Origin: Phyllostachys edulis
Taxonomy: Eukaryota > Streptophyta > Magnoliopsida > Poales > Poaceae
DNA: 64,000 nucleotides
Reading direction: 5' to 3'
NCBI GenBank assembly: GCA_036346405.1
Contig: CM070553.1
Span: forward strand, 70,893,686-70,957,685
Shown here: positions 48,416 to 59,440 of the stretch, in pieces
Layout of the letters: the number at the start of each line of letters is the position of its first letter
Numbering within the stretch: the first letter of the stretch is position 1
Program-made: the position numbers and the translations under genes
Notes under the pieces: model-generated
What the model saw: the letters and a program-made list of their open reading frames with translations, nothing else
Databases searched by the model: none
Told to the model about the DNA's origin: nothing

Positions 48416-49016
48416 AAGGTTGTCAGAATCGTGATTCTGAATCGGATAGCAGACATTCCAGTAGGATCACATTTCAGGATCAAATAGTAGATTCTAAGAT
48501 TCTACTAAAAATACATTTTTTTTCTATGTGTCGTGTATTCTAAGAGTGGTATGAGTGTTTATTTGATTATTTGACATCTAATTTGATTGATAAATGTCTA
48601 AATCGTAGTTTAGATTCCATATCATTCAGAGCTATAGCTAAAATATTGATTTTTAACAATCTTGCCATTACGTGAACAATATTTTACATAAAAAGTAAAA
48701 TAAATAAAATATTTTTATTTATCCAAACCTCCAAATCTTAATGTCTAACCTACTAATTATTTAGTACTTATCATACAACTTGATTTGAGGGATAGCACAC
48801 AACCAAACACCTAAATCTTTTATAATTTGAAGTGATGTGTGATTCTACACGATTCTACTACGATTCTACCGTCGTTCTACCCGATTCTATGACTAGAGCG
48901 CTATTCTACTACGATTCTACTAGATGTGACTCAAGGTGCGATTTGTATTGTATTGATGTTGTAGAATTGTAGAATCGTACGATTCTACGACTAGAGTCGC
49001 GATTTTAACAACCTTA
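48416..49016. mobile_element. MULE-like MITE in the L1
   Basis: Non-coding, about 600 bp. Ends are inverted: AAGGTTGTCAGAATCG at the left against TAAGGTTGTTAAAATCG read from the right on the other strand. Flanks AGTTTGGCC (48407-48415) and AGTTTCGCA (49017-49025) fit a 9-bp site duplication with two later changes. The interior has many GATTCTA/TAGAATC repeats. The 9-bp duplication points to Mutator-type mobilisation. Confidence 0.78.
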
Positions 49017-49839
49017 AGTTTCGCAAAAAAACAAGGGTGCTCGGTGGCCCAATTTTTGCAGCAATCAATGACGAGTTCAACCTACCCGTATCTTTTGAAG
49101 CCTTTGAAAACTACATTCGGCCCATGGAATCTGTCCAACAATATATACCAATGAATAATTACCTAGATACTTGGTCATACATATGGGGTTCAGAATGTTA
49201 TTCCGCGCAGAGATTCTATAAGTCTTGTTTTAATGTCGCTTCTCCACCACGCCCTTTCACATGGATTTGGAAAAGTAAGTGTGTGGTAAAGCTTAAAGTA
49301 TTTGCATGGCTATTATTTATGGATAGACTAAATACAAAAGACATGTTGCGTCGAAGGAATTATCACATTGATGATGATCAGTTATGTGTTTTATGTCAAG
49401 ATCGAGAAGAAGAGAATTTAAATCACCTATTCTTTGACTGCTCATTCAGCCAAATTTGTTGGAATATTATTGGTCTAAATTGGGATGAAGCAGAAGATGT
49501 TCAGCTAAAGGTAGAAGAACAAGAGTTACATTTAACTCGATCTTTTACATGGAAATTTTTATTATTGCAACTTGGCACATTTGGAAGCAAAGAAATGAAA
49601 AAGTGTTTGAAAATATCAATCCAAACATTGCACGCTGGAAGTTGCATTTCAAAAAAGAACTCGCTCTGTATGTGCACCGAGTAAAGGATCAATATAAATA
49701 TATTTTTTTTGAGTGGCTTGATTCAATAGTTTAATTTCTTAGCTCTTGTGGGGTTGTATATTATTTTATTTATTTATTTGTACATAAACCTTTTTTTTCC
49801 TATTAATGCACCGTAGGGGCCTCCCCTACTGTTACATGT

Positions 49840-49849
49840 AAAAAAAAAA
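49840..49849 (+). other. A tail of the truncated L1
   Basis: A10 after CTGTTACATGT, followed by the target duplication. Confidence 0.85.
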
Positions 49850-49859
49850 CATTCAGGTT

Positions 49860-50327
49860 CATGCATTGCAAACAAGAGTTCAGGGAACTGCTTCACGTCA
49901 ACTGGCATATACAGGAATCAAAGTAGTATCTTTCCAAAATCTTAGTACCAACCCCATCATTTACAATTAATCTCTTTAACCATGCTTTAGAAATCTCTAT
50001 ATACATGCTGTACCTGCGGGTTTAGCCTTTAACATATATGGCTTAATCTAGATAGGTAGCTTTAGGGCATGCTTCGTACGGCTGTAAGCTTTCCTGAAAA
50101 GCAAGTTCTAACTGAGCTGCAGGGATGAATGACTGAGCTAAAGAGGTTTGGTGTTTGGCTGTCTGGCTTTTAGGTAGGCTCTGCTGCTGCAAAAGTATCA
50201 TTCACAAAAGACACAAAACATTTTCAGTTCTTCTTTTCTAATTTCTTGACAAAACCGTAAGAAGCAGAAACCGAAAAAGTCTTGTTGTCAAAGTAGAATG
50301 GTACCTTGGTCTTGGGGGCTTTATGCA
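49860..50327. other. Continuation of the genic flank
   Basis: No gene found. It continues the sequence left of the L1 (45330), so with 44725-45330 it forms the original downstream region of the GeBP-like gene. Confidence 0.45.
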
Positions 50328-51989
50328 TGTGAGGACCTAGGATCGGACCCATCCCAAGCTAAGTGATTACGCCGAAAGCGCAACACTTAATGAGAGACGA
50401 AAATAATTATGAGTGCTCGGATATGTGTCTCATGTTAACTTCCAAGGTTCAGTGGCTAACATGCACATATCCAAACACAACATTGCAATCACATCCATAC
50501 CCGAATATACAAGAGAATAGAATCATTAATACAACTTCGACAAATAGAACCTTATGGTCTAATTTTGCATATGAGGGCCGACCGGCCAAATTTAAGCATA
50601 AGAGAATAAATCGCAGCGGAAGATAAATAAGAAAATAAAATAGAGAAACCGAGTTGGTATGCCCAAACCCACAAGCAACTAACTGGGGTTAAAGTCATAG
50701 CATCTGTCGTACTAAAACCCGATTCGAACGACTTCTCACCTGCAACATGGACAATCCAACTGAGTACAAAAACGTACTCGCAAGACTTACGAATAGCAAC
50801 ATATAATAAATGCTTTCAAATGTCAAAGAAAAACTACTACACTAGGCAATTTTCAACATAAAGCAAGTTTTTCTTTGAGATAACCGATATAGATTCAAAT
50901 TGCCAATTGTAAAACATTTAGAAAACAATATATACAGTAGATAATCTCAATTCATCATCAACAACAATAGATACTCCAATTATAATCAAAACACGAACTT
51001 CCCGTTCGTGACATATATCAATTCTCAGACAGATCAACACGCGGACTTCCTGTTCATGACAACATATAACTCTCAACATAACATTTCTAAACATAACCCA
51101 ACCCTAAACCCATAAGCTAACTGTGCATGCTTTCCCACAAGCGATGTCCATGACCGGGGACACGGTTATTCGAATAGATTTAATTCTCTGCAGAGTTGTA
51201 TAGCTTTCCCCACACGATATGAATACCTCGTACTGTCGCCATGCACTCTTCCATAGGAGTGCGACTGAGATATCATAACGAGGCCGTTACAGTGCCATGT
51301 CCTAACTATCAAACCACCCAAGGAACAGATCCCATGGCAGACTGTCGATCGCCTGAACTACTGGTGAACCCCGTTGTGTAAGTAAGTCCTTGCGCACAAG
51401 AGACCCTTAAGGGCAAGTAAGGCAAAACTTAACATGCCTCTACTAGATTGATAAGAAAACAACAGTAAAACACGAGCCACCGGTAAAACCTCGGCAACTA
51501 CCGGTGTTCAAGCAATAATTGTCAATCTAATTGTGTTTTGATAGCTAACACATAACAAATTATTTAGCCAAGCCTTCGCCATTATCTCGGCGTGTGGTTG
51601 AATGTAAGACTTGGTTTATCACACTACAAACCGGTCTTTAATCACCCAGATGGAGCTACACGAATCCGGGACAACCTCCCTTCATCACCCTGTCACCCGT
51701 CCAAGTTCAACACACAACAACACTACCCAACAAGTCCACACAACACCAGATTCGAAGATCTGGACACAATCCTCAATGTCAACATAATTCAATCCACAAA
51801 TTCCTCAAATTTCATCAAGATTCAGTTCAATCCATTGGCCGATGGACTAGCTCCATCAACTGCTTTCGGCTACAACTACTAGCATGGCTAAGCAACGTTC
51901 TACAAATCACCAAACAAAACCCATATAGCATATGACCTTAATCATTCAAGGTAAAAGGGTAATCAACATTCAAAGGAAGGCCAATGCAG
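50328..51989 (-). mobile_element. E1: partial reverse LTR
   Basis: Starts TGTGAGGACC, the inverse of the family-A LTR end, with left flank ATGCA (50323-50327). Palindrome core TATTCGAATA at 51167-51176, stem-loop at 50762-50779. Cut at 51989 by E2. Confidence 0.8.
50762..50779 (-). promoter_or_regulatory. LTR stem-loop, copy 6
   Basis: Arms GAGTAC and GTACTC, loop AAAAAC. Confidence 0.6.
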
Positions 51990-52432
51990 TGTAACATCCC
52001 AATTTTCTAGAGTTCTTAAAAGTTTTCAAAATAAAAATAAATATTCGGTTTTGTTGAATTTCCCAAGCTTAAACTTGAAGATTTTGGAAATTTGGAGGTT
52101 TAACCTGACTTAATCGAACTTCAATTAACGCGGAAGTTTGGTTTATTTGGAGTTGTTCGAGTTCTGGTCTTGCTCTCCTCTCTCTCTGTTCGATCAGACC
52201 TCTCTGGACGTCCCCTGACCTCTTCAGACCTTTTGCCCGTTTGGACCTTCCTCTTGGGTTCAACCTCCTCTTTGTTTAGACCTCCTCGTGGTTTAGACCT
52301 CCTTTTCTGTTTGAACCTTTCTTCGGTTTTGACTTTCCCTTGGGTCACGACCACCCCCGTGGTGCTCCCAGCCCGGGTTTGTGTTTCAAACATCCTTGAT
52401 TTCTGAAATCCAACGCTCGGGTTGAATTTCTC

Positions 52433-52710
52433 CTTTCAGGATCTCCTTTGGTTCCATCTTGACTGTCGAGACCTCCCATGCGTTTGTCTTGACCGTCGAG
52501 ATCTCTTTTGGTTCCATCTTGACCGTCGAGACCTTCTCTGCATTCGTCTTGACCGTCGAGATCTCCTTTGGTTCCATCCTGACCGCCGAGACCTCCCCTG
52601 TGTTCGTCTTGACCGTCGAGATCTCCTTTGGTTCCATCTTGACCGTCGAGACCTCCCCTGCATTCGTCTTGACCGTCGAGATCTCCTTTGGTTCCATCTT
52701 GCCTGTCCAG
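52433..52710 (+). repeat. 60-bp dimeric repeat in E2, 4 to 5 units
   Basis: Exact 60-bp period between 52441 and 52700. Each unit is two 30-bp halves, GATCTCCTTTGGTTCCATCT plus a TGACCGTCGA tail and GACCTCCCCTGCATTCGTCT plus the same tail. Same 2 x 30 design as the 27740-29385 array but another sequence. Confidence 0.95.
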
Positions 52711-52939
52711 ACCTCCTTTCCTTTGGTTCCATCTTGCCCATCCAGCTCCTTTCGTTTGGATCTAAGAGTCCAGACCTCCTTTCGTTGGATCTAAGGGTCC
52801 AGACCTCCCTTCGTTTGGATCTCTCCGTCTGGTAGCCCTTTTCTCTCTCTTCGCATTAGCGCGCTCAGTTTGAACCATCCGATCAAGATCGGACGGCTCT
52901 GCTTCGCTGCGCGTATCCTCCTTGCCCCAGGACCTCCTC

Positions 52940-53470
52940 GCCCTTGTGGTCTTTTTGCAAAGACCACCTCCTTGGTCTTATTGCAAAGACCACCTCCCCG
53001 TGGTCTTTTTGCGAAGACGACCCTCTTTGGTCTTTTCGCAAAGACCACCCTTCTGGGTCACGATCTCCCTTTGAGGCCGCGGCCTCCTCTTTTTGTCGTT
53101 TAGCCGCGACCTCCTCTTTTTGTCGTTTAGCCGTGACCTCCCTGTGAGGCCGCGACCTCTACTTTTTGTCGTTTAGCCGCGACCTCCTCTTTTGTTGTTT
53201 AGCCGCGACCTCCCTCTGAGGCCGCGACCTCCTCTTTTTGTCATTTTGCCGCGACTTCCTTTATTTGGGACCTCCCTGTGGTTTTTTTGCAAAGACCACC
53301 CTTCCTTGCTTATTGTAAAGACCGCCTCCTCGGTCTTTTTGTATAGACCACCCTCTTGAGGTCAGGACCTCCCTCTGGGTCACGACCTGCCCTCGCGGTA
53401 GCGACCTCCTCTTTGGTCTCTTTGCAAAGACCACCCTTGTGGCCACAACCTTCCCCTCGTCACGACCACC
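52940..53470 (+). repeat. Hairpin/GACCTCC array in E2
   Basis: Units with GGTCTTTTTGCAAAGACC (perfect 7-bp arms, 52948-52965) recur at about 52974, 53002, 53030, 53278, 53332 and 53416, mixed with GCCGCGACCTCCTCTTTTTG units of about 27 bp at 53080-53260. Confidence 0.92.
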
Positions 53471-53708
53471 TCTCTAGTGGGACCGCCCTCTTAGGTCCTC
53501 TGCTCTCTTTCTTCCTCCTCTCATAGTGTCTCAGTACCGTGGGAGTCATCGTGCATTTAATGCTGTAGTGTCACATTAAATGCTATCGCTTCCATCATAC
53601 CTTGTCTTTTCCTCTTTTGTCACCTCTTTACCCGCTCCTTTCATTCCTTTACCTGCTCCCGTCGGGTGCATTTAATGTGCCGTCCTCCTCTCCGGACCTC
53701 CCCGTGCT

Positions 53709-53717
53709 TATATAAAG
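53709..53717 (+). promoter_or_regulatory. TATA box of E2
   Basis: TATATAAAG in CGTGCTTATATAAAGCACTGG, the clearest TATA in the window. All E2 arrays lie upstream, so they are in U3. Flanking GTGCTT/AAGCAC form an inverted repeat around it. Confidence 0.6.
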
Positions 53718-54095
53718 CACTGGAGAGGCCTCTTGCCTCCTTTTGTTCCCAGTGCCTTGAACCTCCCTCAAAAGAGCTTTTTCTTCTTCGATAGGAGCTC
53801 CGATTCTGTGAATCAAGTTCCTATCTTCGCCTTGAGCCCATGTCTTTCTTTTGGATTTGATTTGGCTCTGATTTGGCTCTTTCGTTGGAGTTTTGTGGAT
53901 TCGTTTTATTTACTTGGTTCTTCTTCACACGTGTAGGATCCGGCTGTTCCGAAGACCTCCTGGACCCAATTTTCTCAACCGACGAAGCTCAGTTCTGCAG
54001 CGAAGACAAGTCATAGACCTTTGATCATATTGAACCCATTTTGCAAAAAATATGTTGTTTTGATATAAGCATGCATGGCTAGTTTTATAGAAAAA

Positions 54096-55867
54096 TGTCA
54101 CGACCCGACCTGGGATCACCCGATAGGTCCTCCAAGACCACCCGGAAAGTCCACCAGAACCTCCCAGGAGGTCCAGTAGGATCCCTCGGACAGTTCTCCA
54201 GGACCTCCCAGGAGGTCCAACAGGACCACTTGGAGGTCCAGAGAACGGACCCGAGGAGGTCTTAAGACCCAGGACGTCCCCAAGTGCCAAGACCTGACTC
54301 GAGGGTGGTCGGGAGACCAAACCCGAGGAGGTCCTGAGACTTGGAAAAGGCCCAAGTCCTCTGTGTTTCAAACTAGTCCCAAGGATTAATGGCTAGCTCA
54401 CACATCAAATAATAGTGGTAGCATACATCAACGCAAACTTTATTTACAACAAAAGAGTTGATTACAAGGGTGGCTTACAAGCTGGCGAGAGAAAAATATA
54501 CAGCGGAAGTAAAATAACAAGTCCACCCGTTTCACCACAGGCAAACGGCTGGAGGGCGCTGCCTAGTTGATCTGGTCCTCATCTTCATCAAAGAAGTCCT
54601 CTCCTGCTCAATTATCAAATCAAGCAAGAATGAGCACAATAACCGTGCTCGCAAGTTACACCCGTCAAATAACAGAATGATATGCATACATGGATATCTC
54701 AAAGGAAGGTTTATAAGGTTGTCTTTGCATAAAGCCATGTTTATTTCCAATTACAGGTAATAAGTTCCAAAACATGTAACCATAATTAAAATTCATTTTC
54801 AAAGTCTTCATTTGACAGTTGGATAACATTCAACAATAAAGTGGTGAAGGATACCCTCCTGTCACAAGGCTCCCTGCCAAAATCCAATTGGATAGTGATC
54901 CAAAACCATTTTAACAAAAGCTCTTTTGAAAACAAAACCAAGATCTAACTTTGAGAGGCTTGCCAGCACGTCCATAATCGCGGACACAGCTATTCGAATA
55001 GTTTTACACTCTGCAGAGGTTGCACACTTTACCCACATGACACGACATCTCTAGTTTGTTTGGCAACCGTTGATGCCACCACTCACTTCCGAAGGTGAGA
55101 GGTCTAGAGCACGTGACAAGGCCTTTACAATGCATCATTCCACCGTAGTCCACCCTCGCTAAGGTTTCGCCCCCTTTGGATTACCCATCCGCAGGGTTCA
55201 GGCCCCCTCTTGCGCCAGGTGGGACTAACATTGGTCATAACATGACAAGCCATAAAAGACTATCCACTGCTCAACAGGATCAACTGCGATGGAACTCTGC
55301 AAATTAGTCAGCCAAGTCCACCCCATCCTGGACATGTGGTTGCACGGTGAGGCATAGCAAGTTATCACTCGCAGACTGGTCCTTAACTGACTTGGGTGAC
55401 AACCTCAACCCTGGGACATCGGATCACACGACCCTCGTGCATAGACATGCACCAACCAAACAACCAAATTTGCCCAAGTCCAAACCATTTTCCATTGCTT
55501 TACAAAATCCTTATCAAACCTCCATGACAACCCAATGTCATGGCTTAGCTTTTAAAACATTTAGATAACATTGGTCTTTTTTGCAGTAAAACTCCCAAAC
55601 CAAGATTGTGGTCTAAACATGTCTAAGCATATATTTTTTGAGAGGTCTTGGCTCACACTATTGCATCAACCAGGTTTTATCTAGGGTGACAACAGATTTG
55701 AATCAATGTTAATATGGGTCGTACAAAGGATTTAGGCATAGCTATGAATTTAAAGACAGGTATTGAAATATTTGAGTAAAAAAAATAAGCATGCAGTAAC
55801 ATTTGAAACTGAGATAAGTAATTTGAAGTAATGGGTGCAACATGGTCAAGGGTGTAACCTGCCTTGC
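54096..55867 (-). mobile_element. E3: partial reverse LTR (family B) inserted in E2
   Basis: Starts TGTCACGACCCGACC, the inverse of a family-B LTR end; left flank AAAAA (54091-54095). Palindrome 54990-55001, stem-loop 54632-54650. Cut at 55867 by E4 in its conserved TGCCTTGC site. Confidence 0.82.
54632..54650 (-). promoter_or_regulatory. LTR stem-loop, copy 7, with compensatory change
   Basis: Arms are GAGCAC and GTGCTC instead of GAGTAC and GTACTC: both partners of the fourth pair changed, so pairing is kept. Confidence 0.65.
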
Positions 55868-56159
55868 TGTAACGTCCCGTTTTCCTTAAAGTTTCTTGCC
55901 TGGTTTTCAAAATAAAAGTAACCATTTGGCTTTATTAAGAATCCAAAGCTTAACCTGACGTTTTGAAATCTGGAGAGTTCAATTGGAATTAATTAAACCT
56001 TAACTAAGTTCTTTGTTGGTGTTCCTTGCTGTTTGAGGCTCTCTGAGGTGTCTTTGCTGCCCTCGGGCTGTTGGTTCTCCGAAGCCTCTCTGTGTGTCCC
56101 TGGGTTTGTCTCTTCTCTCTTAACTTCCATTGTTGGTTTGAATCTCTTTGAGATCCAGA

Positions 56160-57060
56160 CCTCTCTCTTATCTCCCCTCTGTTCGGACCTCTCCAGGTGC
56201 TTGGGTTTTCTGTTAAAGACCCACCAGTTTGTGTTTCAAAACCTCTTTGGTCCCTCCAAGCCACGCTTGGTTTTGTTTCTTTGGACCTCCCGTGGACCTC
56301 TCCACGCCTCTCTGAACCCCTCGAGTTCTCTTGGGCGCTCAGATTCTCTCTGGACCTCCCAGGCGCCCTTTGGGACCCTCCTAGACCTCCTCGTGGCTAT
56401 TTGGACCTCCCTTGTGTTCAGACCTCCCTTGCTGAGATCTAGCCGCTCGAGACCTCCCCTTGCTTTGAGATCTAGCCGCTCGGACCTCCCTTGTCGAGAT
56501 CTAGCCGCTCGAGACCTCCCTTGTTAGGATCTCGCCATTAGGACCTCCTCTCGGAGATCTTAGCCGTCTGTGTCCTCCCTTAGTTGGATCCAAAGGTTCC
56601 GACTTCCTTAGGTCCAAGACCTCCTTAGCGCTTGGACCCATCTTTGATTCTCGTGGTCAGACGCTTGAGGCTTTGCCTTCATAACCTTAGGACCATCCGA
56701 TGTGGTTTGGATGGCCCGATCCTAAGGGCACGTTTCGATGGTCCGAACGTCCCTTTCCTTTTTGGGCGGCCCGATTCCAATCGAACGGCTCGCTTTCTTC
56801 TGCTTTTCCTTGTTTCCGTGACCTCCTCTTGGTTGTTTTGCAAAGACCACCTCCCGGTCCTTCTTTGGTCTTTTATAAAGACCACCCTCCTAACCTTGAA
56901 TATTCCTGTTGGTCAGGACCTCCCCTGCACCCTTTGATCTGGACCGTTGAGGTCCTCCCCTTTGAGATCTTGACCATAGATCTCCCCTTTTTTTTGGAGA
57001 TCTACTCGTCAGGACCTCCCCTGCACCCTTTGATCAGGACCTCACCTTGTGAGCCTTAGG
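56160..57060 (+). repeat. GACCTCC/AGATCT array of the E4 LTR
   Basis: Degenerate 30-bp units, for example GAGATCTAGCCGCTCGGACC at 56466-56485, and AAAGACCACC hairpin units at 56840-56885. The AGATC-n-CCGCTCG-n-GACCTCC unit is the inverse of the 60-bp minisatellite monomer in the 24474 LTR. Confidence 0.85.
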
Positions 57061-57115
57061 GTGGATAATTTCGTTGGTGTTCTTTGTTAATTGCCAACAT
57101 GGGGGCCGTAGGTCT

Positions 57116-57122
57116 TATATAG
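57116..57122 (+). promoter_or_regulatory. TATA-like box of E4
   Basis: TATATAG directly downstream of the array. Confidence 0.45.
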
Positions 57123-57757
57123 CCTTGCTTAGAAAACGTGGTTCGAACGTATCATGCTTCATCTCTAATAATCTTGACTAATAAGTTATGAAATGTGTGG
57201 CTGGTGCCATTGTTGAGCAGCTATGGCAGGATGCCTAAGCTGTGTTGACCATGGTGTGAGACCACTTGGTTAAAATTTGTGTGCCAGGACTGGGTGGTCT
57301 TTTGGCATGGGCTAATACAAATTGTTTTGCTGAGGCAAGAAGGCAGGGAGTGAGTAGTGGGTGCTGCGCACACTTGGTTGTGGAAGTCTTGCCTTAGCAC
57401 CATTAAGGACTTCACTTTGTGTCTGTTGAACTGGGCCAAATAGTGCAACCACAAGATCATTTTATGGGAATGGTCTGGGCTGAATAATTAGCAATGAGAT
57501 GGCTTGGGGCTGTTGTGGTTGAGCGTGTGATTCGTTGGCGCAAGAGGGGGCACCCCATAACCCTGTGGATTTCTAGACCACTGGAGGGGATTGCGAAACC
57601 TTAGCGGGCAGCCCTAGTCAGTTCAAAGCTTTGTAAAGGCCTTGTCGCGCTCTCTAGACTGCTCACCTTAGGAAGTGAGCAAGGGTGACCGGAACCCGTC
57701 CCGCTAGAGAGACCGTGGATTGTGGGTAAAGTTGTACACCTCTGCAGAGTGAAAGAT

Positions 57758-57769
57758 CTATTCGAATAG
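57758..57769. promoter_or_regulatory. Conserved LTR palindrome in E4
   Basis: CTATTCGAATAG, twelve bases after CTCTGCAGAG; here in a family-B LTR with its primer site, which proves the module lies in the LTR. Confidence 0.6.
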
Positions 57770-58211
57770 CCAAGTCCTTGGTCATGGACATGCTCAGTGA
57801 AATGGTGCAAGGGGTAGTTGTTTTGAAAATTTGGTGTCATTTGGGCACTACAAATGAGATGCCTTGGCTTTGCCTCGAAGAGACCCTGGCCGGCTCTAGA
57901 GGGGTTAGGGTTGGCTCGGGTAGTGGTCCAGGGACTGGCTCGGACCTCTTGAGTGGGTGCTCTTGAGTGGTTGTTGGGTGAGGACTTGGCCACTGGTGTC
58001 ACCAGACCTCCCCCATGTACGGTTGTGGATGTGAGTGGTGCTCCTCCACTTTTTCAACTTCAACCTATTATGTATTATGGTTTTACCTTGTCGCTTTCAA
58101 TCTATTACTATTATTATTGTTCAAATCGCTTTATGCAAACTAACCATACAACTCTCCATTGGTAAGTCCTTGCATGAATATTATTGCATCTTTGCTCTCT
58201 GTGACTTGGCC

Positions 58212-58230
58212 GAGTACATTCCAAGTACTC
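58212..58230 (+). promoter_or_regulatory. LTR stem-loop, copy 8
   Basis: Arms GAGTAC and GTACTC, seven-base loop ATTCCAA, 680 bases before the LTR end. Confidence 0.6.
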
Positions 58231-58912
58231 ATGGCTTAAGCCCCGTGTCAAAGCAGATTATGAGGATGATCAAGTGCGAGGCGGTCTGAGACCTCTTCGA
58301 GGAGGAGTTCTTCGACGACTAAGTCGCTTAGGACGCCCTCCACCCGACAGCCTGTGGTGCTTGTTGGATGGCTTTTACGTGTTTTGGTGTTTGAGCCCTA
58401 GAAGCTCCTTGTTGCCAGTTGTAAGTTCTCGTTGGTTTTGTAAGCCCTCAGTGGCAGACCTCTTGTTAACAAGCTTGACCATAAGGTCCTATTATATAAA
58501 GTTTAATTTGTCTGCTTCATCTTTGTTTGACCTCGTGGTTGTGGTATTGGCTTGTGTTCTTGTGCGAGCTAGCTCTGTTGTCCTGGGACTAGCTCAGATG
58601 CACAGGGGCAGGACCACCAGGAGGTCCTACGGGACTTAGCCTGGGAGGTCCTGCCGGACCTCTCTTAGTGATGTGCCTGGAGGTGCTACCGAGTGGGTGG
58701 CGGCCACGACCTCCAGGAGGTCCTCAAGACCTCCTGGGAGGTCAGTGGCGGACCAAGACCTCCAGGAGGTCCGCAAGACCTCTGGGAGGTCCCGCACCTC
58801 CTCGGTAAAGCTCCATGCGGTGCTACCACATCTTTCCGTGGTGACTTCGCAGCGCAAAAAAAAATGGTCCTCCCGGACCTCTTGCGGTACATCACGGGTG
58901 GGTCGTCACAGT

Positions 58913-58924
58913 TGGTATCAGAGC
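58913..58924 (+). other. Primer binding site of E4
   Basis: TGGTATCAGAGC two bases after the LTR end at 58910. A leader of about 500 bases without recognised features follows to 59440. Confidence 0.9.
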
Positions 58925-59440
58925 CCTGGTCGGCTGTAGGGCGTGACCCTAGGTAGAAAGGTCGGTTTAGTTTTGATTCAAAAAGTTATTTTCTAAAGCA
59001 AAACAACTTAAAATCGGTTTGGAGGTTCTTACCTTGTTCTGGTTCTATGTTGTACTTAACTTGTCTAAATCATTTCTTACCCTGTTCTACTTCAATCTTA
59101 ACTCCCTCTTTAGTTCTGTTATCTTACCCTTGCTGGAACCTCAATTTTTAAGTCTAATTTGACCTCCTTGCCTTTATAATTTCTATAGGACCGACTGTGG
59201 GAAGGTTAGGGTTAGTGGTCCTATTCTGAGTCTCGCCTAGCTTGTGTCCTTAAGACCTCTATTTTGAAGCTTTGGTTGCCTCTTTTGGCCTCCTGGCCTT
59301 TTGGTTCTCTCTTGGGTTTAACCATGTTACCCCTTTTAGATGCTCTATCTTTCTCTCTGATCCCTCTTGCCTTAGTGCTTTAACCCTCTTATCCTCCATG
59401 CTTTCTGTCTTACCTATTAAGCCTTTAGAGTTTTGTCCAG

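Larger units (their letters stand above)
45350..49734 (+). pseudogene. 3' part of L1 ORF2, in three pieces
   Basis: Piece 1 (45350-45838) has RLTMINAVLSALPAFYM and FVCKPKNKGGLGVINL, the region behind the reverse transcriptase core. Piece 2 (48155-48415) repeats 233 bp of piece 1 and then continues. Piece 3 (49021-49734) has the zinc-finger RVT motif (CVLCQDREEENLNHLFFDCS) and, after a frame change near 49540, ATWHIWKQRNEKVFEN to the stop at 49734. The catalytic YADD part was never included because of 5' truncation. Confidence 0.9.
45343..49849 (+). mobile_element. 5'-truncated L1 with clear target duplication, twice interrupted
   Basis: Flanked by AACATTCAGGTT (45331-45342 and 49848-49859, sharing the last A's with the tail). 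It starts inside ORF2, ends with an A tail at 49840-49849, and is interrupted by a Tat-type Gypsy piece (45839-48154) and a MITE (48416-49016). Without these it is about 1.6 kb. Confidence 0.92.
51990..54095 (+). mobile_element. E2: partial forward LTR inserted in E1
   Basis: Starts TGTAACATCCCAATTTTC and follows the family-B LTR of E4 through its first part: A/T-rich start, arrays 52150-53500, TATA box 53709, and the beginning of the U5-side part (TTTGATCATATTG at 54020). Cut at 54095 by E3. The left flank would be TGCAG (51985-51989). Confidence 0.8.

Noticed and set aside
52422..52835. Open frames with repeated LDRRDLLWFHLDRRDL
   Set aside because: Translation of the 60-bp dimer repeat in E2, open on both strands.
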